Below the pieces are notes generated by a model. That model did no database searches. It saw nothing but the letters and a program-made list of their open reading frames with translations, and was not told the origin of the DNA. DNA of 64,000 bases from Svornostia abyssi (GTDB lineage Bacteria > Actinomycetota > Thermoleophilia > Solirubrobacterales > Solirubrobacteraceae): assembly GCA_024666565.1 (NCBI GenBank), contig CP088295.1, positions 4,960,001-5,024,000 on the forward strand, in the 5' to 3' direction. The position numbers were made by a program, and so were the translations under genes. This document shows positions 52,203 through 61,745 of this stretch, piece by piece (position 1 is the first letter of the stretch; every line of letters starts with the position of its first letter).

Positions 52203-53723
52203 TCAGCGGTCGGGCTCGAACTCCGCGTGCAGACGGCCGTCGCGGACCGCCTGGCTCACCGTCTCGTAGTCGCGCTCGTTCTGGTCGGCGTACGCCTCGG
52301 CGAACGTCGCCATCGCCTGGTCGAACGTGTCGGACTTCCCGAGGTAGCTCGCGATCGCAACACCGTCCCCGGCGCGCGCGTGCGCCCGCGCGAGCGTGCT
52401 GCCGCAGATGCGGGCGTAGCCGGTGAGGCCCTCTTCCTCCATCTGATCGACGAGCGCCGAGCCCTTCGCGTCCCACAGCTGGCGCACGTAGTAGTGGCGC
52501 GTGACGCCGTCCACGCCGTCGGTGGTCAGCCAGCCGAGCATGATGTCGCTCGCCCCCTGCATGAGCCGCTGGCCCTGCACCACGCGCTCGCCGTGGGTGG
52601 CGAACGTGCTCTCGCCGAGGAATGGCTCGAGGACCGAGGGCTGGGCCTCCTTGAGCTGGAGGAACAACGGATCGCTGTCGTCGCGGCCGAGCATGAGCGC
52701 GATCCACGCGCGCGTGCCAACGCTGCCGACGCCCACGACCTTCCGCGCCGCGTCGACGAAGCGGAACCGCTCGAGCAGGATGCGCCGGTCGTTGGTCAGC
52801 GTCGCCCGGTAGTCGCGGAGGACGCTCTGCATCTGCTCGGCGACGGCCTCGCGCAGCTCCGGCGGCGCGAGGTCGTGAATGCGGATGATGCGCGGCGCGT
52901 CGTTGCGGATCCGCGGCTCGCCGTCGACGACCTTCGTGAGCTTCGCAAAGGCGCGCAGGCTGTCCTTCGCACGCGTCTTCGCGATGTTCTTCTCCGCGCG
53001 TGCGAGCTGCTTCGCCGACGCCTGCGCGCGGATCTGGTTCATGATCTCGTCGACGTCCACGCGCAGGTACCAGAGGTCGAGGGTCCGCATGTCCGCGAGC
53101 GCCCGGATCGTCTCGCGGTAGGCGCGGCCGACCTCCAGGTTGATCCGCCGGCGCTGCTTGGCGGTGAAACCCCGGTCGCGCCCGGCGACGGCGAAGCTCG
53201 CGACGAGCCGCTTGACGTCCCACTCGAACGGGCCGGGGAGCGTCTCGTCGAAGTCGTTGAGGTCGAAGACCAGCTCGCGGTCAGGCGCCGCGTACACGCC
53301 GAAGTTCGACAGGTGCGCGTCCCCGCAGAGCTGGGTGATGATCCCGCTGCGCGGATCGGGCGCCAGGTCGGCCGCCATGAGGTACGCGGCGCCGCGGTAG
53401 AAGGTGAACGGGGACGCGAGCATCCGGCCGTAGCGCAGCGGCACGAGCTCCGGGACGCGCGTGGCAGCCTGCTCCTCGAGCAGCGCGACCGGGTCGAAGC
53501 GGTCCGCCGCGGGCGCCCACAGCCCGTGGCTGCGGCGCGGGACCTTCGCGCGCGCCTCCTTGCCCTTGGCCGCGCGCTCGGCGACGGTGAGGTGCTGCAC
53601 CACGGGCTCAGGGGCCTTGCGCCGGCGCGCGGGCGCCTTACGGGCGGCAGGCTTGCGCGTCGCGGGTCTCTTCGGGGTGGTCGGCGTCTGCGACGCGCTC
53701 GTCGTCCTGCGCGGAGTCGGCAT
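52203..53723 (-). CDS. DUF2252 family protein
   Basis: 506 residues from ATG 53723. The N-terminal ~45 residues are a basic Pro/Ala/Lys/Thr tail. The core has QLCGDAHLSNFGVY and VFDLNDFDETLPGPFEWDVKRL (spread over ~155-180), which resemble the catalytic loop and metal site of aminoglycoside-phosphotransferase-like kinases. Also SVGTRAWIALMLGRD and RQLWDAKGS. The family has no settled function; a small-molecule kinase is plausible. Divergent from the DUF6325 gene. Confidence 0.88.
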   Translation of the reverse strand: MPTPRRTTSASQTPTTPKRPATRKPAARKAPARRRKAPEPVVQHLTVAERAAKGKEARAKVPRRSHGLWAPAADRFDPVALLEEQAATRVPELVPLRYGRMLASPFTFYRGAAYLMAADLAPDPRSGIITQLCGDAHLSNFGVYAAPDRELVFDLNDFDETLPGPFEWDVKRLVASFAVAGRDRGFTAKQRRRINLEVGRAYRETIRALADMRTLDLWYLRVDVDEIMNQIRAQASAKQLARAEKNIAKTRAKDSLRAFAKLTKVVDGEPRIRNDAPRIIRIHDLAPPELREAVAEQMQSVLRDYRATLTNDRRILLERFRFVDAARKVVGVGSVGTRAWIALMLGRDDSDPLFLQLKEAQPSVLEPFLGESTFATHGERVVQGQRLMQGASDIMLGWLTTDGVDGVTRHYYVRQLWDAKGSALVDQMEEEGLTGYARICGSTLARAHARAGDGVAIASYLGKSDTFDQAMATFAEAYADQNERDYETVSQAVRDGRLHAEFEPDR

Positions 53724-53841
53724 GCCGGGACAGTACGCCACCGGCCCACCGGGCGGACACACGCAGCGCATGTCGTATGACGCACGCGCTCTGGGACCGC
53801 TGGATACTCGTCGCCGGGTCACCATCGATCGGAGCGCACAC

Positions 53842-54300
53842 ATGGAAGCCAGCCAGATCCCCGTCGTCGGCCCCGTGGACTACCTCGTCCTCGGGTTCCC
53901 CGCCGGCGAACAGAACTTCACCGGAGAAGCGATCGACGAGCTGGCGAAGCTCGTGGCGGCCGGAGTCATCAAGGTGCTCGACATGATGCTCGTGGCCAAG
54001 GGCGAGGACGGCTCCATCGAGGGCACCGAGATCCACGAGAGCGACGCCGGTGACCTCGGGCGTCTGCTCGACGCGGAGACGGACGTCGCGCTGCTCCTGG
54101 CCGAGGAGGACATCGCGAAGGTCGGCGCGACGCTCGAGCCCGGCGACGTGGCCGCCGTCCTGGTGTGGGAGAACACCTGGGCCGCGCCGTTCGCAACGGC
54201 GGTGCGCCGCGCGGGTGGCGAGCTGCTCGCGTCCGGCCGCATCCCGACGCAGGCGCTGCTCGCGGCCGCCGAGGCCGAGCTCGCGCGGGAAGGGGCCTGA
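53842..54300 (+). CDS. DUF6325 family protein
   Basis: 152 residues from ATG 53842. GPVDYLVLGFPAGE, FTGEAIDELAKLVAAGVIKVLD and a C-terminal half with VLVWENTWAAPFATAVRRAGG and GRIP are characteristic of this actinobacterial family, which is thought to be membrane- or stress-associated but is uncharacterised. It is followed after 1 bp by a small gene, a common companion arrangement. Confidence 0.87.
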   Translation: MEASQIPVVGPVDYLVLGFPAGEQNFTGEAIDELAKLVAAGVIKVLDMMLVAKGEDGSIEGTEIHESDAGDLGRLLDAETDVALLLAEEDIAKVGATLEPGDVAAVLVWENTWAAPFATAVRRAGGELLASGRIPTQALLAAAEAELAREGA

Positions 54301-54301
54301 C

Positions 54302-54493
54302 ATGCCGCTCGGACCCCGCCGCCGCATGGAGCGCCGCGACGACCGCCGGGATGACCGCGGCGTCATCGACCACCCTGCTGCTGCCGTCGCCGGCGCGGTC
54401 GTGGTCGCCCACGGCGTCGGGCGCCGGCACGACCGGCGCGACGACCGCCGGGACGACCGGCGCGATCGACGCCCGGGTCCCGGGATTCTCTGA
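54302..54493 (+). CDS. Small Arg/Asp-repeat protein downstream of DUF6325
   Basis: 63 residues from ATG 54302, one base after the DUF6325 stop. Two RRDDRRDDR-type charged runs flank a short hydrophobic segment (AAAVAGAVVVAHGVG). DUF6325 genes are often followed by a small hydrophobic partner ending in charged repeats, so it is likely real. Possible membrane peptide. A strong terminator follows. Confidence 0.6.
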   Translation: MPLGPRRRMERRDDRRDDRGVIDHPAAAVAGAVVVAHGVGRRHDRRDDRRDDRRDRRPGPGIL

Positions 54494-54504
54494 CGAGATC
54501 GTCG

Positions 54505-54536
54505 CTCCGCCCGGCACGGGTGCACGCCGGGCGGAG
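54505..54536. terminator. Bidirectional terminator hairpin
   Basis: CTCCGCCCGGC and GCCGGGCGGAG pair perfectly over 11 bp with a 10-nt loop, between the convergent gene ends at 54493 and 54556. Confidence 0.72.
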
Positions 54537-54555
54537 TCGAACGGTCAGCCGTGCG

Positions 54556-56052
54556 TCACAGCTGCGTGACCACGCACTTCGTCTCGAGGTAGTTGTTCAG
54601 GGCCTCGCCGCCCATCTCCCGGCCCCAGCCGGACTCCTTGTAGCCCCCGAACGGCAGCGCCGCGTCGAAGACGTTGTAACAGTTGACCCACACCGTGCCG
54701 GCGCGGATCGCGCGGGCCGTCGCGTGGGCCTTTGAGATGTCCCGGGTCCACACGCCGGCGGCCAGGCCGTAGTTCGTCTCGTTGGCGATCGGCGGGATGT
54801 CCGCCGCGTCCTTGAACGGCTTGGCGACGACGACCGGGCCGAAGATCTCCTCGGCCTCGACCTTCATCTTCGGGTTCGTGTCCGTGAGCACCGTCGGTGC
54901 CACGAAGTAGCCCTTGTCGCCCACGCGCTTGCCGCCCGCGACCGCGCACGCGCCCTCGGCGGCGCCCGCGTCGAGGAAGCCGGTCACCCGGTCGAGCTGC
55001 TCCTGGCTGACCAGCGGGCCCATCTCGGTCTCGGAGTCGAACCCGTTGCCGACCTTCATCGCCTTGGCGATGTCGCTGATGCCCTGGAGCACCTCGTCGT
55101 AGACCTTGTGCTCGACGAACAGCCGGGACCCGGCCGCGCAGCACTGCCCGTGGTTGAAGAAGATCGACATCGCCGCGCCGGGAATCGTCGTCTCCAGGTC
55201 GCTGTCGGCGTAAACGACGTTCGGCGACTTGCCGCCGAGCTCCAGCGTGAGCTTCTTCAGGTTGCTCGTGCCGGCCGCGCCGACGATGAGCTTGCCGACC
55301 TCGGTCGAGCCGGTGAACGCGACCTTGTCGACGTCGTTGTGCGCGGCCAGCGCCGCGCCGGCCTCGCCGAAGCCGGTGACGATGTTCACGACGCCCGGCG
55401 GGATGCCGGCCTCGAGGATGAGCTCACCCAGGCGCAGCGCGGAGAGCGGCGTCTGCTCGGCGGGCTTCAGGATGATCGTGCAGCCCGCGGCCAGCGCCGG
55501 GCCGAGCTTCCACGCCGCCATGAGCAGCGGGAAGTTCCACGGGATGATCTGGCCGACGACGCCGATCGGGTCACGCGTCGTGTACGCGTGCCACTGGGCG
55601 TCGGGCATGTACGGGACGTTGGGCTGGATCGTCTGCCCGTTGAGCTTCGTGCACCAGCCCGACATGTAGTGGAAGAGGTCGGCGGCGAGCGGCACGTCGG
55701 CGGCGCGCGCGACGGCGTAGGGCTTGCCGTTGTCCAGGGTCTCCAGCGCGGCGAGCTCGTCGCCGTGCTCGAGGATGAGGTCGCCGAGCCGGTGGATGAT
55801 CCGGCCCCGCTCGGAAGGCTTCATCGTGTGCCACGGGCCGCTCTCAAACGCGGCGCGCGCGGTCTTCACGGCGCGGTCGATGTCCTCGGACGAACCCTCT
55901 GCGACCCGGCAGAGCAGCTCACCCGTGGCGGGGTTCAGCACCTCGAAGGTCTTGCCCGACGCGGCATCGACCCAGTCGGATCCGATGAGCATCGGGTGGT
56001 CGTGGCCGACGAACTCGCGTGCGTGCGCGTCGACCTGAATCTCTGTGGCCAT
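54556..56052 (-). CDS. NAD(P)-dependent aldehyde dehydrogenase
   Basis: 498 residues from ATG 56052, preceded by GAGAGGAGA. Class 1/2 features: IPWNFPLLMAAWKLGPALA near 168, FTGSTEVGKLI, catalytic Glu in LELGGKSPNV and catalytic Cys in NHGQCCAAGS, plus PFGGYKESGWGRE at the end. It oxidises aldehydes to acids; substrate uncertain, though this subgroup often serves acetaldehyde or betaine aldehyde. A GAF-winged-helix regulator of the type often found near such genes lies ~4 kb upstream, beyond the NHL gene. Confidence 0.94.
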   Translation of the reverse strand: MATEIQVDAHAREFVGHDHPMLIGSDWVDAASGKTFEVLNPATGELLCRVAEGSSEDIDRAVKTARAAFESGPWHTMKPSERGRIIHRLGDLILEHGDELAALETLDNGKPYAVARAADVPLAADLFHYMSGWCTKLNGQTIQPNVPYMPDAQWHAYTTRDPIGVVGQIIPWNFPLLMAAWKLGPALAAGCTIILKPAEQTPLSALRLGELILEAGIPPGVVNIVTGFGEAGAALAAHNDVDKVAFTGSTEVGKLIVGAAGTSNLKKLTLELGGKSPNVVYADSDLETTIPGAAMSIFFNHGQCCAAGSRLFVEHKVYDEVLQGISDIAKAMKVGNGFDSETEMGPLVSQEQLDRVTGFLDAGAAEGACAVAGGKRVGDKGYFVAPTVLTDTNPKMKVEAEEIFGPVVVAKPFKDAADIPPIANETNYGLAAGVWTRDISKAHATARAIRAGTVWVNCYNVFDAALPFGGYKESGWGREMGGEALNNYLETKCVVTQL

Positions 56053-56065
56053 CACGGTCTCCTCT

Positions 56066-56083
56066 CGCGGCTCCCCAGCCGCG
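56066..56083 (-). promoter_or_regulatory. Leader hairpin before the aldehyde dehydrogenase
   Basis: CGCGGCT-GGGG-AGCCGCG on the minus strand ends just before the Shine-Dalgarno GAGAGGAGA. It may affect translation or serve as a terminator for the upstream NHL gene. Confidence 0.35.
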
Positions 56084-56135
56084 GTTGTGCCTGTGGCGAT
56101 GAACGTATGCCCGGGTGGGTTGCACGCCCGCTGCA

Positions 56136-59100
56136 TCACGAGCGCAACTGCGCCGGCAGTGCCGGCAGCGGGTCCACGCGGTTGGCGCGCGGCACGAGCC
56201 GGTCGAACGTATCGCGCGCCGCCAGGCCCGTGCGCAGGTCGTCGACGGCGCGGACCGTGACGCGGCCCGCCAGGGACTGCCCGACGTTCGCGATCGTCGT
56301 ACTCGTGCCGCCGGTGCGCACCACCCGCTGCCCGCTGCCGGTGGTCAAGACGACCTCGTAGCGCTCGGCGCCCGGCACGTCGTCCCACGTCACGCGGAGC
56401 CCGTCGCCGGCACGTTCGGCCTCGACGTCTCCGGGCGCGGCGAGCCGCAGCGACGGCGGCGTCGTGCGCGCCACGACCTTCTCCTCGGCGGGCAGCCCGG
56501 CCAGCTCGAACTGGGCCTCGATGCGCCGCGGGCTCGTCCCCGGCGTCGTCTCGTAACGCAGCGTGCCCTGGCCGCCGCCCGTGACGGTGCCGATGACGCG
56601 CCGCTCGACGCCGTCGACCTCGACGAACGTCACGCGCTGGTCGTCGCGGCGCTCGATGTCGTAGCGCAGCGTGCGCTGCAGGCCGTCGGCCGTGACGCGC
56701 GCCGCGATCTCGGCGTCGGGCTGATCCTCGGCCTCCTCGATGCTCGTCGCGGCGGGCGACCCGTCGAGCGGGGTGATCGTGTAGGTCCCCGGCGGCGGGC
56801 CCTGCAGGCCGACGGACGTGAGCTTCTGGTCCTCCGAGCGCAGCACCCGGACCGCCCCCTTGACGTCGTAGCCGCTCCCGGCGGGCGTGTCGACGGTCAC
56901 GCCAGCCGGACCGGTGACCCGGACCCGCGGGGCCTCGGTCGCGCCCGTCAGGTTGATCGCCCGGCTCGCGTCGCCGCGCTCGACCCGCACGCTGTACGCG
57001 CCGCCGGCCGCGGCCCGCGCCCGCACGTTGACCTCGCGGAAGCGCGACCACTTGCAGCCGTCCAGCGGCCACAGGATGACCTTGAACGGGGAGTAGATGA
57101 CCCCGCCGCCGATGTTCAGCGGGCCCAGCCCGACGCACGCCCCGACACCCCGGTTGGAGATCACGCCGGTCGCGGTGCGGCAGATGATCCCAAACACGCA
57201 CGCGCCCGTCCTGCCCCCGAGGTTGAACCGCCCGTTCGCGAGGTTGAACTCGCCGTCGAACCGGCCCTCGAGCGACAGCACGCCGAAGAAGTCCTGGCGC
57301 ACCCCGCCGCCGAACGCGACGTACCCCGGGTACTCGTAGAGGAAGTACCCGCCGCCCAGCGGGAGGGTGCCGAGCACGGGCACGCGGATGCGGGCGTCGG
57401 CGCTGATCGCGATGGTCGGCGTGGTGTGGCGTCGGCCGTAGAACTGCGCCGGGAACCCGCCGCCTGCGGTGTCGGCACCGAAGATGTACGGGGTCCGCGA
57501 GCTGGGGAAGGCGAGCAGCAGCCGCCCGTCGATCTCGTAGATCTTCAGCGCGACGACCCGCGCGTTGCCCGTCACGATCGTCGGGTCCAGCCCCACCCCG
57601 AAGCCGATCCGCTCGAGGTTCACACCGGCGAACAGCGGCACCCCCGGAGGCGGGAAGAAGAGCGTGGCCCCGGCGAACGCGAGGTTCCCGTCGCGGATCG
57701 TCACACCCCCGTTGGGCGGGATCATGTCCAGGCACGTACCGCTGACCACGCACGCCTTGCCCTGGCCGCGCCACTCGTTCGGCCCGCGCGCGTAGGAGAT
57801 GAGGAACTCCTTGACCGACAGCGCGCCGATGTCGGTGTTCAGCGGTCCGATCTTCATGTCGTCGAGCTGCAGCCCGCCGCTCGTCGTCGCTCGGATCCTC
57901 ACGCTGCTGCGGAACGTCGTCCCGCCGATCTGCAGGAACTTCGGCAGCTCCATCTGCGCGATGATCTCCACGCCCGCCGGCACGCTGCCCGTGCCGGGGA
58001 TGAGCTCCATCTTCACGTCCCCGGCGAGGTTGAAGCCGCCGATCAGCTGCCGGACCCCGCTGGGCAGCGCGAACGTCCCGAGCGGGATGCGGTTGCCGGC
58101 GTTGCCGATGTCCAGCAGGAAGTCACGGCGCGCGGCGAGCTTCACGGTGCCGACCGCGAACGACGCGTTCGACGACGCGACGATGTCGGCCTGCGGGAAG
58201 ATCACCACCGCACCTCCGGCGTTCGGGCTGATGGTCAGCCCGTTGACGGTCACGTCGTCGTACGAGATGAACCCGTCGGTGAACGAGACGCCGAGCTTGA
58301 TCACCTCGAAGAACTCCGTCTTCAGCCGGGTGACCTTCCACTCCTGGCGCTTGGCCAGCTCGGTCAGCAGGCCGCGCTCGGAGGGCGGGACGTCCTCGAG
58401 GCCCGCGATCGGCCGCAGGCAGCCGGTCGCCTCGATGCCCTGATTGAAGACCGTCGTCGCGCGGAAGCACTTCGTCGCCCGCGACGCTTTGCCGATGAGG
58501 TCTCCGATCGTGCCCGTCTGCACCACCGAGCCGCCCTCCTGTGCCTTGCGGAAGACCTTGGCGGGCTGACCTTTGAGCTCGCCGAGCGTGGTGAAGCGGC
58601 TCGTCGTGGTCGGTCCCCGCTCGCCCGCGGGTCCGATGGCGGTGGCGGAGACCGACACGGTGGACCCCGGCCGGGGCCGGAGCTTCAGCGCGGTCTGCCC
58701 CGGCGCGCTGACCACGCTCTTGATCCCCGCGCCCGCGAACGCCCACGCGATGCGCGTCGCGGCCCCGATGGTGACCGCGTTGAGGACGACGGGCCGGTTC
58801 TTCTGGAATGAGACCGCGGGCTCGATGGCCGCGACGATCGGCGGCGCCGTCGGGGGCGGCGCGGACGCGGGCAGCGGCGGAACCTCCGGCGCGGGCGGCG
58901 GGAGCGTGACGGGCGAGGGCGGGGCGACCGGATCGCCGCTGTCGACACGGCGGATGCGGTGGCCCGACGTGTCCGCGATGAGGATGTCGCCGTCGCTGGC
59001 GACACCCACGCCGATGGGCGCGTTGACCTGCGCCGTGCTCGCCGGTCCGCCGTCGCCGCCTGACCCCGCGACCCCGGTTCCCGCGACGGTCGTGATCGTC

Positions 59101-60023
59101 CCGTCCGCGCCGACCCGCCGGACCCTGTGGCCCAGGCGATCGGCGATGACGAACCCGCCGTCGGGCGTGACCGCGACGCGGTCGGCAGTGTTCAGCTGCG
59201 CCGCGGTCGCCGGGCCGGCGTCTCCGGAGAACCCGGGGGTCCCGGTGCCCGCCATGCGGCTGATCGTCCCATCGGGCGCCACGCGCCGGACCCGGCTGCC
59301 GACGGACTCGGCGATCAGGAACCCACCGTCGGGCTGCACCGCGACGCCGGACGGCTTGTTCAGCTGGGCCGCGGTGGCAGGTCCGCCGTCGCCCGCACCG
59401 CCCACCACCCCGGTGCCCGCCACGGTGGTGATGATCCCGCCGGCGCTCACCTTGCGGATGCGGTGGTTGTCGACGTCGGCGATGAGGTAGCCGCCGTCAG
59501 CGGTGAGCGCGATGTCGTAGGGGAAGCGGATCTGCGCGGCGCTCGCGGCGCCGCCGTCCCCGCCGAACGCCGCCGCGCCGGTGCCGACGGCCGTCGTCAT
59601 CCCGCCGTCCGCGGCGACACGGCGGACCCGGTTGTTGTTCGCGTCGGCGATGAGCAGCACGCCCGCGCCCGTCAGCGCGACGCCCGACGGCGCGTTCATC
59701 TGCGCAGCGATCGCGGGGCCGCCGTCCCCCGAGAAGCCCGCGGGGCTCGTGCCCGCCAGCGTGGTGATCGTGCCGTCCGGCGCGACCCGCCGGATCCGGC
59801 TGGTGCCCTGCTCGGCGGTGAGGAACCCGCCGTCGCTCAACCCCGTCACCCCGACGGGGACGGAGATCTGAGCGCTCGTCGCCGGTCCCGTGTCGCCCGA
59901 GAAGCCGGCGACGCCGGTGCCGGCCACGGTGCTGATCGTGTTCGTCGCAGCATGCGCCACCGGCACGACGAACAGGGTCGCCGCGAGCGCGGGCACTCCG
60001 AGGAGGAACCGGCGAGGGCGCAG
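56136..60023 (-). CDS. Giant secreted NHL-repeat protein
   Basis: About 1295 residues. Translation most likely begins at CTG 60021-60023, because AAGGA lies 7 nt before it and the next residues form a complete signal peptide (RFLLGVPALAATLFVVPVAHAA). No ATG/GTG/TTG fits. Six NHL repeats of ~56 residues follow (pattern TITTVAGTGVAGFSGDGGPA...APSGVAL...ADxxxHRIRRV), then a Pro-rich linker. A ~750-residue beta-rich region of unknown kind and an FN3-like domain near the end (GLRVTWDDVPGAERYEVVL) complete it. Surface or exported. The CTG start should be confirmed. Confidence 0.82.
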   Translation of the reverse strand: MRPRRFLLGVPALAATLFVVPVAHAATNTISTVAGTGVAGFSGDTGPATSAQISVPVGVTGLSDGGFLTAEQGTSRIRRVAPDGTITTLAGTSPAGFSGDGGPAIAAQMNAPSGVALTGAGVLLIADANNNRVRRVAADGGMTTAVGTGAAAFGGDGGAASAAQIRFPYDIALTADGGYLIADVDNHRIRKVSAGGIITTVAGTGVVGGAGDGGPATAAQLNKPSGVAVQPDGGFLIAESVGSRVRRVAPDGTISRMAGTGTPGFSGDAGPATAAQLNTADRVAVTPDGGFVIADRLGHRVRRVGADGTITTVAGTGVAGSGGDGGPASTAQVNAPIGVGVASDGDILIADTSGHRIRRVDSGDPVAPPSPVTLPPPAPEVPPLPASAPPPTAPPIVAAIEPAVSFQKNRPVVLNAVTIGAATRIAWAFAGAGIKSVVSAPGQTALKLRPRPGSTVSVSATAIGPAGERGPTTTSRFTTLGELKGQPAKVFRKAQEGGSVVQTGTIGDLIGKASRATKCFRATTVFNQGIEATGCLRPIAGLEDVPPSERGLLTELAKRQEWKVTRLKTEFFEVIKLGVSFTDGFISYDDVTVNGLTISPNAGGAVVIFPQADIVASSNASFAVGTVKLAARRDFLLDIGNAGNRIPLGTFALPSGVRQLIGGFNLAGDVKMELIPGTGSVPAGVEIIAQMELPKFLQIGGTTFRSSVRIRATTSGGLQLDDMKIGPLNTDIGALSVKEFLISYARGPNEWRGQGKACVVSGTCLDMIPPNGGVTIRDGNLAFAGATLFFPPPGVPLFAGVNLERIGFGVGLDPTIVTGNARVVALKIYEIDGRLLLAFPSSRTPYIFGADTAGGGFPAQFYGRRHTTPTIAISADARIRVPVLGTLPLGGGYFLYEYPGYVAFGGGVRQDFFGVLSLEGRFDGEFNLANGRFNLGGRTGACVFGIICRTATGVISNRGVGACVGLGPLNIGGGVIYSPFKVILWPLDGCKWSRFREVNVRARAAAGGAYSVRVERGDASRAINLTGATEAPRVRVTGPAGVTVDTPAGSGYDVKGAVRVLRSEDQKLTSVGLQGPPPGTYTITPLDGSPAATSIEEAEDQPDAEIAARVTADGLQRTLRYDIERRDDQRVTFVEVDGVERRVIGTVTGGGQGTLRYETTPGTSPRRIEAQFELAGLPAEEKVVARTTPPSLRLAAPGDVEAERAGDGLRVTWDDVPGAERYEVVLTTGSGQRVVRTGGTSTTIANVGQSLAGRVTVRAVDDLRTGLAARDTFDRLVPRANRVDPLPALPAQLRS

Positions 60024-60050
60024 GGGACGGTCCTTTCGACCGTTCGGGCA

Positions 60051-60073
60051 GGCCGAGACGCACTGTCTCGGCC
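60051..60073 (-). promoter_or_regulatory. Perfect 9-bp-arm hairpin before the NHL gene (element C)
   Basis: GGCCGAGAC-N5-GTCTCGGCC lies 28 bp from the proposed CTG. With the following TGCCCG on the minus strand it resembles elements A and B at 16343 and 21190 (GACAG, gap, TCGGCCTG). Divergent from the GAF regulator, so it may also be an operator. Confidence 0.45.
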
Positions 60074-60157
60074 GGGACGCTACTCCCGCTGCAACCGCGA
60101 TGCAACGCTCGATGTGGTCTCTACCCTGGTGGTACCACCGCTTGGAGGAGCGAGGCT

Positions 60158-61705
60158 GTGCAGCAGAACCCGTGGGTCGCCCTGGACGCGACGACGGACC
60201 GTCGTCGACTCGCCCGCGCGCTCGCACGCGCCCGCGATGCAGCCCTGGGCGGGGGCGACGCGCCCGGGCCCCAGCGCGTGCGCGACGTGATCGTCGAGTC
60301 GTGGGCCCGCAGCGGCGAGGCCGGTGTGGCGCCCGCGGGTGAGCTCGCGCCCCGGCTGCTGTCCACCGAGGCGGCCGGCGAGCGCTGGCGCTCGCACCCG
60401 CTGGCGGGTGGCATGCCGATGCTCCGCGCGCTGCTCGCCGACGTGCACGACGACGCCAAGCAGGTCGTCCTGGTCTGTGACGCCGACGGCACGATCCTGT
60501 GGATCGACGGCGAGCCCGCGGTGCTCGACGAGGCGCAGTCGATCAACCTCGCGGTCGGGACCGGCTGGGCCGAGGGCCGCGCGGGGACGAATGCGATGGG
60601 CACGGCGCTGGCGGTCGACCATCCCGTGCAGGTCTTCAGCGCCGAGCACTACGCGCAGGCCGTCGAGGAGTGGACGTGCAGCGCGGCGCCGGTGCACGAC
60701 CCGGAGACCGGGGAGCCCGTCGGCGTCGTCGACCTCTCCGGTGAGCTGGCGACCGCGCACCCGCATTCGCTGGCGCTGGTGAGCGCCGCCGCGCAGATGC
60801 TCGAAGCCGGCCTGGCGCACGAAGCCGCACAGCGCAACGAGCGGTTACGCGAGCGCTACGGCGGCGCGGTCGGCGCGGGCGGCGGGCAGGCGGGCGCGCT
60901 CGTCGCGCCGTCGGGCCGCGTGCTGCTCAGCGCCGAGCCCGTCTGGGGCCGGCTCGCGCGGTTGGACCTTCCCGAGGGCGGCGGCGAGGTCACGCTCCCG
61001 GGCGGGCCGGCGCGCGTGGAGCGCGTCGACGACGGCGACGCGTACCTGCTGTGGCGCACCGGCGTGCACGCGACGACGACCACGACCGCCCCGGCGACCG
61101 CCCGCCTGTCGGTGCGCGCGCTGGGCTGCGACCGCGCGCAACTCGACCTCGGCGGCCCGGTCATCGAACTGACCCCGCGGCGCAGCGAGATCCTGCTCCT
61201 CCTGCTCCTCGAACCCGCCGGCATGTCCGCCGAGCGCCTGGCGATCGAGCTGTACGGCGACTTCGGCAAGCCGGTGAGCGTACGCGCCGAGCTCTCGCGG
61301 CTGCGGCGGCTGCTCGGCGACCGGCTCGAGGCGAACCCGTACCGGCTGCGCGGCGCGGCATCGTCGGACGTGGAGACCGTCGAGCGCCTGATGGCCGACG
61401 GCTCGCTCGCCGAGGCGCTGGAGCGATACACCGGCCCGCTGCTGCCCGCCTCGGAGGTCCCGGCGATCGTGGAGGTCCGCGAGCGGCTGGACTACGAGCT
61501 GCGCGAAGCGGTGCTGCGCAGCGGCGACCCGTCGCTCCTGCACGCCTGGCTGGCGACCCCGTCGGGTCGCGACGACATCGTCGCGACCCGCGCGCTGGTC
61601 GAGCTGCTCGACCCGGCCGACGAGCGCCGGGCCGGCGCGCTGTCGCGGCTGCGGCGGCTCAGCCAGCCGCCGGGCGACCGGCGGCGGGCCCGCCGCCGCG
61701 CCTGA
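60158..61705 (+). CDS. GAF-domain regulator with C-terminal winged helix
   Basis: 515 residues from GTG 60158. A GAF-like sensory domain (~80-215) has VVLVCDADGTILWIDGE, GTGWAEGRAGTNAMGTAL and a Cys in EWTCSAAPVHDPETG. This is the arrangement of AcoR-type regulators, but without the AAA+ core. The C-terminal ~170 residues form an OmpR/BTAD-like winged helix (RSEILLLLLLEPAGMSAERLA, SRLRRLLGDRLEANPYRLRG). Such proteins often control adjacent aldehyde dehydrogenase genes. TTA codon at 60846. The next structure is the interrupted terminator at 61719. Confidence 0.8.
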   Translation: MQQNPWVALDATTDRRRLARALARARDAALGGGDAPGPQRVRDVIVESWARSGEAGVAPAGELAPRLLSTEAAGERWRSHPLAGGMPMLRALLADVHDDAKQVVLVCDADGTILWIDGEPAVLDEAQSINLAVGTGWAEGRAGTNAMGTALAVDHPVQVFSAEHYAQAVEEWTCSAAPVHDPETGEPVGVVDLSGELATAHPHSLALVSAAAQMLEAGLAHEAAQRNERLRERYGGAVGAGGGQAGALVAPSGRVLLSAEPVWGRLARLDLPEGGGEVTLPGGPARVERVDDGDAYLLWRTGVHATTTTTAPATARLSVRALGCDRAQLDLGGPVIELTPRRSEILLLLLLEPAGMSAERLAIELYGDFGKPVSVRAELSRLRRLLGDRLEANPYRLRGAASSDVETVERLMADGSLAEALERYTGPLLPASEVPAIVEVRERLDYELREAVLRSGDPSLLHAWLATPSGRDDIVATRALVELLDPADERRAGALSRLRRLSQPPGDRRRARRRA

Positions 61706-61718
61706 CGGGCCCCCGGCC

Positions 61719-61741
61719 GCCGAACGGCAGATCGACGTCGC
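61719..61741. terminator. Left arm of a terminator split by the IS
   Basis: GCCGAACGGCAGATC-G-ACGTCGC (23 nt) pairs with 63235-63257 across the insertion, with one mismatch. Before insertion the loop was TATG. It lies 14 bp after the regulator stop. Confidence 0.75.
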
Positions 61742-61745
61742 TATG

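Noticed and set aside
56115..58811. 898-codon plus-strand frame
   Set aside because: Antisense to the NHL protein, no domain, biased composition.
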